Part shown: one piece after another, positions 60,256 through 64,000 of the stretch | Layout of the letters: each line of letters starts with the position of its first letter | Position numbering within the stretch: position 1 is the first letter of the stretch | NCBI GenBank assembly: GCA_964500895.1 | Contig: CAZCQP010000001.1 | Location: forward strand, 62,001 to 126,000 | DNA: 64,000 nucleotides | Origin: CAZCQP01 sp964500895 | GTDB taxonomy: Bacteria; Bacillota; Clostridia; Lachnospirales; JAISER01 | Reading direction: 5' to 3' | Translations under genes and position numbers: made by a program | Notes under the pieces: generated by a model | Database searches by the model: none | The model's input: only the letters and a program-made list of their open reading frames with translations | What the model was told of the DNA's origin: nothing

Positions 60256-60603
60256 ATGGAACTATTTAAAGCAATTAAAAACAATGTGGTGGGAATACTG
60301 TTTTTTGTCTTGGTATTTGCACTGTTTATCACCGGCCTTGGGCAAGCCTCTGCTGCCCGGCAAGAGGAAGCTTTAAAAAATTTACGCCACAGCATCAACC
60401 GGGCTGTGGTGAGTTGTTATGCCATTGAAGGGATGTATCCGGATTCACTGGCTTACTTAGAAGAAAATTATAGCCTGGTGGTTGACTGGGACAAATATGT
60501 GGTACACTACCAAATTTTTTCCTCTAACATTATGCCGGTGATTGATGTGCTGCCAAAGTCTACCGCACCATTCGGCTTTTTAACGGGAGGTGAGCCTCGT
60601 TGA
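60256..60603 (+). CDS. Small membrane-anchored pilus-cluster protein
   Basis: Protein of 115 aa with one N-terminal helix (about 9-30) and a helix-strand exterior part (ARQEEALKNLRHSINRAVVSCYAIEGMYPDSLAYLEENYSL). The pattern around residues 40-70 (a long helix followed by CYAIEGMYP) is like the N-terminal helix and first loop of type IV pilins and pseudopilins, although no prepilin peptidase site is evident. Ends overlap the next gene by 4 bases. No family assigned. Confidence 0.75.
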   Translation: MELFKAIKNNVVGILFFVLVFALFITGLGQASAARQEEALKNLRHSINRAVVSCYAIEGMYPDSLAYLEENYSLVVDWDKYVVHYQIFSSNIMPVIDVLPKSTAPFGFLTGGEPR

Positions 60604-61064
60604 CAAAGGATACCCAGCTGGCTCAGGTTTTTACAGGCTTGCTTTTGTTTTTGCTCTTTGCCCTGTCTTTGCTTTTTGTATTGCTTTTTGGGGCAAAAGC
60701 CTATAAGAACACTTCCGATACCTTGGATAGCCAATACCGGGAACGCACCTGCTTGAACTACTTAGCCGCAAAGATTCGCCACAACCAATTGGATGGCAAC
60801 ATTTCCCTTGCCAACTTTGAAGGGCTAACGGCTTTATCCATTGAGGAAACCATTGACGGTAAGTCCTATACCACCTTCATTTACCATTATGAAGGCACTT
60901 TGCGGGAACTTTATATGCCCACCGGTAGCCAACTCAAGCCATCAGACGGTTTATCGGTTTTGGATGTGGATGGTTTGGAACTTTCCGCCATAGACCAGAA
61001 GCTGCTCAAAATGGTCTGCACAGCAGGCGGCCGTGAAGCCGAATTGCTTGTGTATTTACATTAA
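60600..61064 (+). CDS. DUF4860-like pilus-cluster protein
   Basis: Protein of 154 aa with an N-terminal membrane helix (about 11-32, TGLLLFLLFALSLLFVLLFGA), then an alpha/beta domain (YRERTCLNYLAAKIRHNQLDG, LSIEETIDGKSYTTFIYHYEG, LRELYMPTG). It resembles DUF4860 proteins seen beside type IV pilus genes in Clostridia. The TTG start overlaps the previous stop (TTGA) behind GGGAGGTGAG. Confidence 0.75.
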   Translation: MTKDTQLAQVFTGLLLFLLFALSLLFVLLFGAKAYKNTSDTLDSQYRERTCLNYLAAKIRHNQLDGNISLANFEGLTALSIEETIDGKSYTTFIYHYEGTLRELYMPTGSQLKPSDGLSVLDVDGLELSAIDQKLLKMVCTAGGREAELLVYLH

Positions 61065-61078
61065 AGGGGTTTTCGATC

Positions 61079-61504
61079 GTGGGGAGCGTATCTAAAAACG
61101 CACTTTTTTTGTTGGAACTGATGCTTATGCTACTTATATTTTCCTTGTCTGCGGCCGCTTGTGTACGCATCTTTTCCCATGCCCGCAGCCTGACGGACCA
61201 AAGCAGCGCTTTAAGCCATGGGGTGATTAAAACCCAGTCTGCCATTGCCGCCTATCAATATGCCCAAGGGGATGTGGAAAAAGCGGCATCTGTTTTTGCG
61301 GAAGATAAGGCGGAAGTGACGGCAGAAGGGTTCACTGTATATTACGATGCTACCTGGGCTGCTTGTTCTGAAACAGAGGGCGTGTATCAATTAACCTTGG
61401 TTCAGGAAGGGGATACGGCCTCCATTCGTGTTTCAGTGGTGGATGCCAACCTTTTGTACGAAGCCCAAGCCATGGCCTTGACGGGAGGTGCCCCCATTGA
61501 GTAG
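61079..61504 (+). CDS. Prepilin-like minor pseudopilin candidate
   Basis: Protein of 141 aa. The N-terminus MGSVSKNALFLLELMLMLLIF resembles a class III (prepilin) signal: a short charged leader, Ala at the cut site and Glu at +5 of the hydrophobic segment (A/LFLLE). The rest is a small alpha/beta domain (ALSHGVIKTQSAIAAYQYAQG, FTVYYDATWAAC). No full N-methylation consensus GF, so it is only a candidate. Start codon GTG at 61079 with AAAGGGG upstream. Confidence 0.7.
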   Translation: MGSVSKNALFLLELMLMLLIFSLSAAACVRIFSHARSLTDQSSALSHGVIKTQSAIAAYQYAQGDVEKAASVFAEDKAEVTAEGFTVYYDATWAACSETEGVYQLTLVQEGDTASIRVSVVDANLLYEAQAMALTGGAPIE

Positions 61505-61967
61505 ACAAAAACGTGCAGGAGCAAGCGCAGGCATTAGCTTTGGCACTGTTTCCATCATTGTTATTTTTTCGGTTTTGTGTTTGTCTATTTTTGCGGTGCT
61601 TTCTTTAAGCCTTGCTTTGTCTGAAAAGAAACTGGCCCATAAAACCGCAGACGCCTACACGGCTTTTTGGCAAGCAGAATATGCGGCCACAAACCAAATA
61701 AACGCAATCCATGCCCTTTATGCCAAAACTGGTAACCTTGCGCAGTTTTTAGAAGAAGCCAAGGAACTGGGGGCAGAAGTAACGATTGATGGGCAAACCA
61801 CCACCATCGCCACAGTCACCCCGGTGGATGCAAACCGTCAGCTAGAAATTCAGTTGACGCTGAACACCCAAGAGCAGAACAAAAAACTTGCCGTCACCCG
61901 GTGGCAAGTGGTCAACACCGGCCCATGGACGCCGGATGAATCAATTCAAATATGGAATGGCGAGTGA
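61497..61967 (+). CDS. Membrane-anchored pilus-cluster protein
   Basis: Protein of 156 aa with an N-terminal basic leader (MSRQKRAGASAG) and one membrane helix (about 15-40), followed by a helix with repeated Ala/Lys (SEKKLAHKTADAYTAFWQAEYAATNQINAIHALY) and a beta part ending in TPDESIQIWNGE. TTG 61497 follows GGGAGG and overlaps the previous stop. No known family. The order helix, long helix, beta part is pilin-like. Confidence 0.72.
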   Translation: MSRQKRAGASAGISFGTVSIIVIFSVLCLSIFAVLSLSLALSEKKLAHKTADAYTAFWQAEYAATNQINAIHALYAKTGNLAQFLEEAKELGAEVTIDGQTTTIATVTPVDANRQLEIQLTLNTQEQNKKLAVTRWQVVNTGPWTPDESIQIWNGE

Positions 61968-61972
61968 CCAAT

Positions 61973-63040
61973 ATGCAATTGTTGAATTTATTAGAAACAG
62001 CCATCAAAACCTACGGCGCCTCAGATATTTTTATCATTGCGGGCCAACCTTTCAGCGTTAAAGCAGACGGAAAAATTCAGGTATGGGAAAAAGACATGTT
62101 AACGCCTGAAATGTCTGAAGCTTTGGTGCTAGAGCTTTATAACATGGCCAGACGTTCCATGAAGAAGCTGGAAGAAAATGGTGACGACGACCTGTCTATT
62201 TCCGTTAGTGGCCTGGCTCGGTTGCGGGTTAGTGCTTATAGGCAGAGAAACTCCTATGCCGCTGTTATTCGTGTAATCCCTTTTGGCATTCCAGATTATA
62301 GTAAAATGGGCATACCTGAAGGGGTAATGGCGCTTTCTGAAATTAAAAAAGGGCTTATTTTGGTTACTGGCGCTGCGGGAAGCGGAAAGTCCACCACATT
62401 GGCCTGCATCATCGACCGCATTAACAAAACACGCAGTGACCACATCATTACTTTGGAAGACCCTATAGAATATTTATACCGCAACGACAAAAGCATCGTC
62501 AGCCAACGGGAAGTGGCGCTGGACACGGCCAGCTACTTAACGGCCCTGCGTGCTTGCCTGCGCCAAGCCCCAGATGTGATTTTGCTTGGGGAAATGCGTG
62601 ACCATGAAACCATTAAAGTGGCACTAACCGCAGCAGAAACCGGACACTTGGTGCTTTCCACCTTGCACACTTTAGGGGCTGCCAACACCATTGACCGCAT
62701 CATTGATATTTTCCCACCCCAACAGCAAGGCCAGGTGCGCATTCAGTTGGCGGCGTTGTTAAAAACTGTGGTGTCCCAGCAGCTGTTGCACACGGTTGAC
62801 GGCGAGATTATGCCGGCTTTTGAAGTGATGCACGTAAACCATGCCATTAAAAATTTAATTCGGGATGCAAAGACCCATCAGATTGATGCCATCATCGGCA
62901 CCTCTTCTGGGGATGGCATGATAAGCATGGACAACAGCCTGTATAACCTTTACAAAAATGGAAAAATCACCGCAGATACCGCCCTTTATTCCGCTATATC
63001 CTACGAAATGATGAGCAAAAAAATTGGCATGTCGAGGTGA
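61973..63040 (+). CDS. pilT: PilT/VirB11-type pilus ATPase
   Basis: Secretion ATPase of 355 aa. It has the N-terminal PAS-like domain (about 1-100), Walker A GAAGSGKST (about 134-142), Asp box LEDPIEYLY, Walker B DVILLGEMRD and His box TGHLVLSTLHTLGAANTIDRIID. AIRNLIRE-like near the C-terminus appears as AIKNLIRDAKTHQI. PilT enzymes disassemble pili and power twitching or DNA uptake. No PilB/GspE extension ATPase is in the window. ATG 61973 (GAG 8 bases upstream) is preferred to ATG 61952. Confidence 0.92.
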   Translation: MQLLNLLETAIKTYGASDIFIIAGQPFSVKADGKIQVWEKDMLTPEMSEALVLELYNMARRSMKKLEENGDDDLSISVSGLARLRVSAYRQRNSYAAVIRVIPFGIPDYSKMGIPEGVMALSEIKKGLILVTGAAGSGKSTTLACIIDRINKTRSDHIITLEDPIEYLYRNDKSIVSQREVALDTASYLTALRACLRQAPDVILLGEMRDHETIKVALTAAETGHLVLSTLHTLGAANTIDRIIDIFPPQQQGQVRIQLAALLKTVVSQQLLHTVDGEIMPAFEVMHVNHAIKNLIRDAKTHQIDAIIGTSSGDGMISMDNSLYNLYKNGKITADTALYSAISYEMMSKKIGMSR

Positions 63041-63044
63041 TAGA

Positions 63045-63794
63045 ATGCGGAAGAACCTTTATAAACTATGTTTTTTTAGCAGCATTGTGGTATTTGTTGT
63101 TGCTACTGGTTTATTCATCAATGGTTATTTGCAGAAACAGGAAGGGGAAAACTTGTATGTCAGCGCCCAAACAGCGTTTGTGGCCTTTGATGCTCCCCCC
63201 TCCCCTGCTCCTGCTGAAGCGGCTGACACTGGCACTGTACCCGCAGAATCTTTAACGGTAGATTTTGAAAAGCTGCAAGCCATAAACGGCGACATCATTG
63301 GCTGGCTGTATATTCCAGACACCCCCATCAGCTACCCCATACTGCAAGGGACGGATAACGAAACCTATTTAAACACCACCTATGACAAGCAAAAGCATTA
63401 TTTTGGCAGCATTTTTTTAGATGCCCACAATAGCCCAGACTTCACCGACACAAACACCATGGTTTATGGCCATAACATCCGGGGGGATGCCATGTTTGGG
63501 TCTTTAAAAAAATATGGGGATGCACAGTATTTGGATAACCATAAGCAAATTGTTATTGCAACCCCAGCCGGAACTTTAACGTATACCATATTTGCTGCAT
63601 ACCCCACCACCACAGATAACCCCATTTACACCACAGCTGCTGGTGATTTGGATACACAAACGTATTTGGAAAGCCTAGTGAAACAATACGGCATTGCCCA
63701 GGAGGATACCCACATCATCACATTGTCCACCTGTGAAGGGTACAACGTTTCCAACCGCCGGTTTGTGGTGCACGGCATTTTAGCGCCCCAATGA
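63045..63794 (+). CDS. srtB: Class B sortase
   Basis: Sortase of 249 aa with an N-terminal membrane anchor (about 8-28), a Pro/Ala-rich linker (about 45-65) and the catalytic domain. The catalytic His is in TMVYGHNIRGDAMFG (about 141), Cys in ITLSTCEGYN (about 228), Arg in NRRFVVHG. The family is B from the length and the WLYIPDTPISYPILQG...YLNTTYDK segments. It attaches surface proteins to the wall. It is separated from pilT by 4 bases and ends the pilus-like cluster, so its substrate could be a cluster or neighbouring protein. Confidence 0.92.
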   Translation: MRKNLYKLCFFSSIVVFVVATGLFINGYLQKQEGENLYVSAQTAFVAFDAPPSPAPAEAADTGTVPAESLTVDFEKLQAINGDIIGWLYIPDTPISYPILQGTDNETYLNTTYDKQKHYFGSIFLDAHNSPDFTDTNTMVYGHNIRGDAMFGSLKKYGDAQYLDNHKQIVIATPAGTLTYTIFAAYPTTTDNPIYTTAAGDLDTQTYLESLVKQYGIAQEDTHIITLSTCEGYNVSNRRFVVHGILAPQ

Positions 63795-63819
63795 CAGGGA
63801 AATTTTCCCTGTTTTTTTT
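63794..63819 (+). terminator. Terminator after srtB
   Basis: Perfect palindrome ACAGGGAAAATTTTCCCTGT followed by a T run; overlaps the srtB stop. Confidence 0.88.
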
Positions 63820-63849
63820 GTGCAACACGCTTAATTTCTAAAGGGTTTT

Positions 63850-63903
63850 AAGTGAAATTTTAAGCAAAATAAAATATTACATAAATTACTATAAATTTCA
63901 CTT
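63850..63903. promoter_or_regulatory. Inverted repeat upstream of the truncated last gene
   Basis: AAGTGAAATTT (63850-63860) and AAATTTCACTT (63893-63903), exact 11-bp arms 32 bp apart, in an AT-rich region upstream of the gene at 63988. Possible operator. Confidence 0.45.
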
Positions 63904-63987
63904 GATTTTTATGCCTGTTCCTAGTAAAGTGTTACCACGCAACAAAATAGCAATTGAGAAAATACGCAATGAACTGGAGGTAGGCGG

Positions 63988-64000
63988 ATGGCGGACATCC
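63988..64000 (+). CDS. Start of a truncated gene
   Basis: ATG at 63988 behind GGAGG (63976-63980), four codons visible (MADI) before the window ends. The strong Shine-Dalgarno makes it a likely gene; nothing can be said about the product. Confidence 0.5.

Overview
The window reads as a chromosomal piece from an anaerobic, spore-forming, Gram-positive member of the Clostridia, probably a draft or metagenome-derived genome. Evidence for this is a SleC-type spore cortex-lytic enzyme, a LysM/GH18/SLH cell-wall protein, a class B sortase, a fused SecDF, the rnhB-ylqG-ylqH-yraN order, two non-pyrrolysine MttB-family methyltransferases and near-consensus sigma-A promoters. Gene starts often use TTG or GTG behind strong Shine-Dalgarno sites. 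There is no CRISPR array, no intact mobile element and no prophage. One 100-N gap (59069-59168) is flanked by an identical 55-bp sequence on both sides and is best explained as an assembly join.

Layout. 1-4033: end of a phosphate operon (pstA', pstB, phoU, phoB-like, phoR), then a sugar O-acetyltransferase. 4630-12580 (minus): a seven-gene operon with an ABC sugar transporter, ROK regulator, PfkB kinase, GlmS/FrlB-like SIS protein and an MttB-family methyltransferase. It looks like an Amadori-product (frl-type) pathway with a methyltransferase attached. 12718-19127: AIM24-like protein, secG, rnr, hpf, a cyclophilin lipoprotein and a PLD-family protein. 19336-27087 (minus): second MttB-family protein, LysM-GH18-SLH protein, two small secreted Gly/Cys-rich proteins, a two-component system and a lipoprotein. 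Three promoters here share a 20-bp box at a fixed distance from the -10, which suggests an autoregulated regulon.

27201-29429 (minus): an AT-richer cassette of unknown function (Sel1-repeat protein, 460-aa coiled-coil protein, small acidic protein with a probable frameshift). 29575-31050: a small cluster with a His-tailed protein, DUF3842 protein, CooT-type nickel protein and membrane protein, behind a strong promoter and a terminator-like leader. 31276-33347: gltS, a DUF3795-like protein and tRNA-Asp. 33458-44047: housekeeping run (rnhB, ylqG/H-like, yraN, yfiH-like, DUF512 radical SAM protein, der, plsY, GNAT, gpsA, secDF). 44283-46002 (minus): PsiE-like membrane protein and CobW GTPase. 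46157-52872: aminotransferase, M24 peptidase, MFS transporter, amidohydrolase, PduO-type adenosyltransferase and AI-2E family permease.

52853-57723: a probable spore-germination locus with a minimal subtilisin, a ten-repeat peptidoglycan-binding protein and divergent SleC, none with a signal peptide. 58093-63794: a secreted transglutaminase, then a type IV pilus-like cluster (PilC/GspF, four small membrane-anchored proteins, PilT) ending in sortase B.

The strongest new signals are the shared promoter box around the 23.3-26.3 kb two-component system, a dispersed four-hairpin repeat present twice in opposite orientation with a covarying hairpin, the methyltransferase-bearing frl-like operon, and the compact SleC/subtilisin/PG-binding locus.
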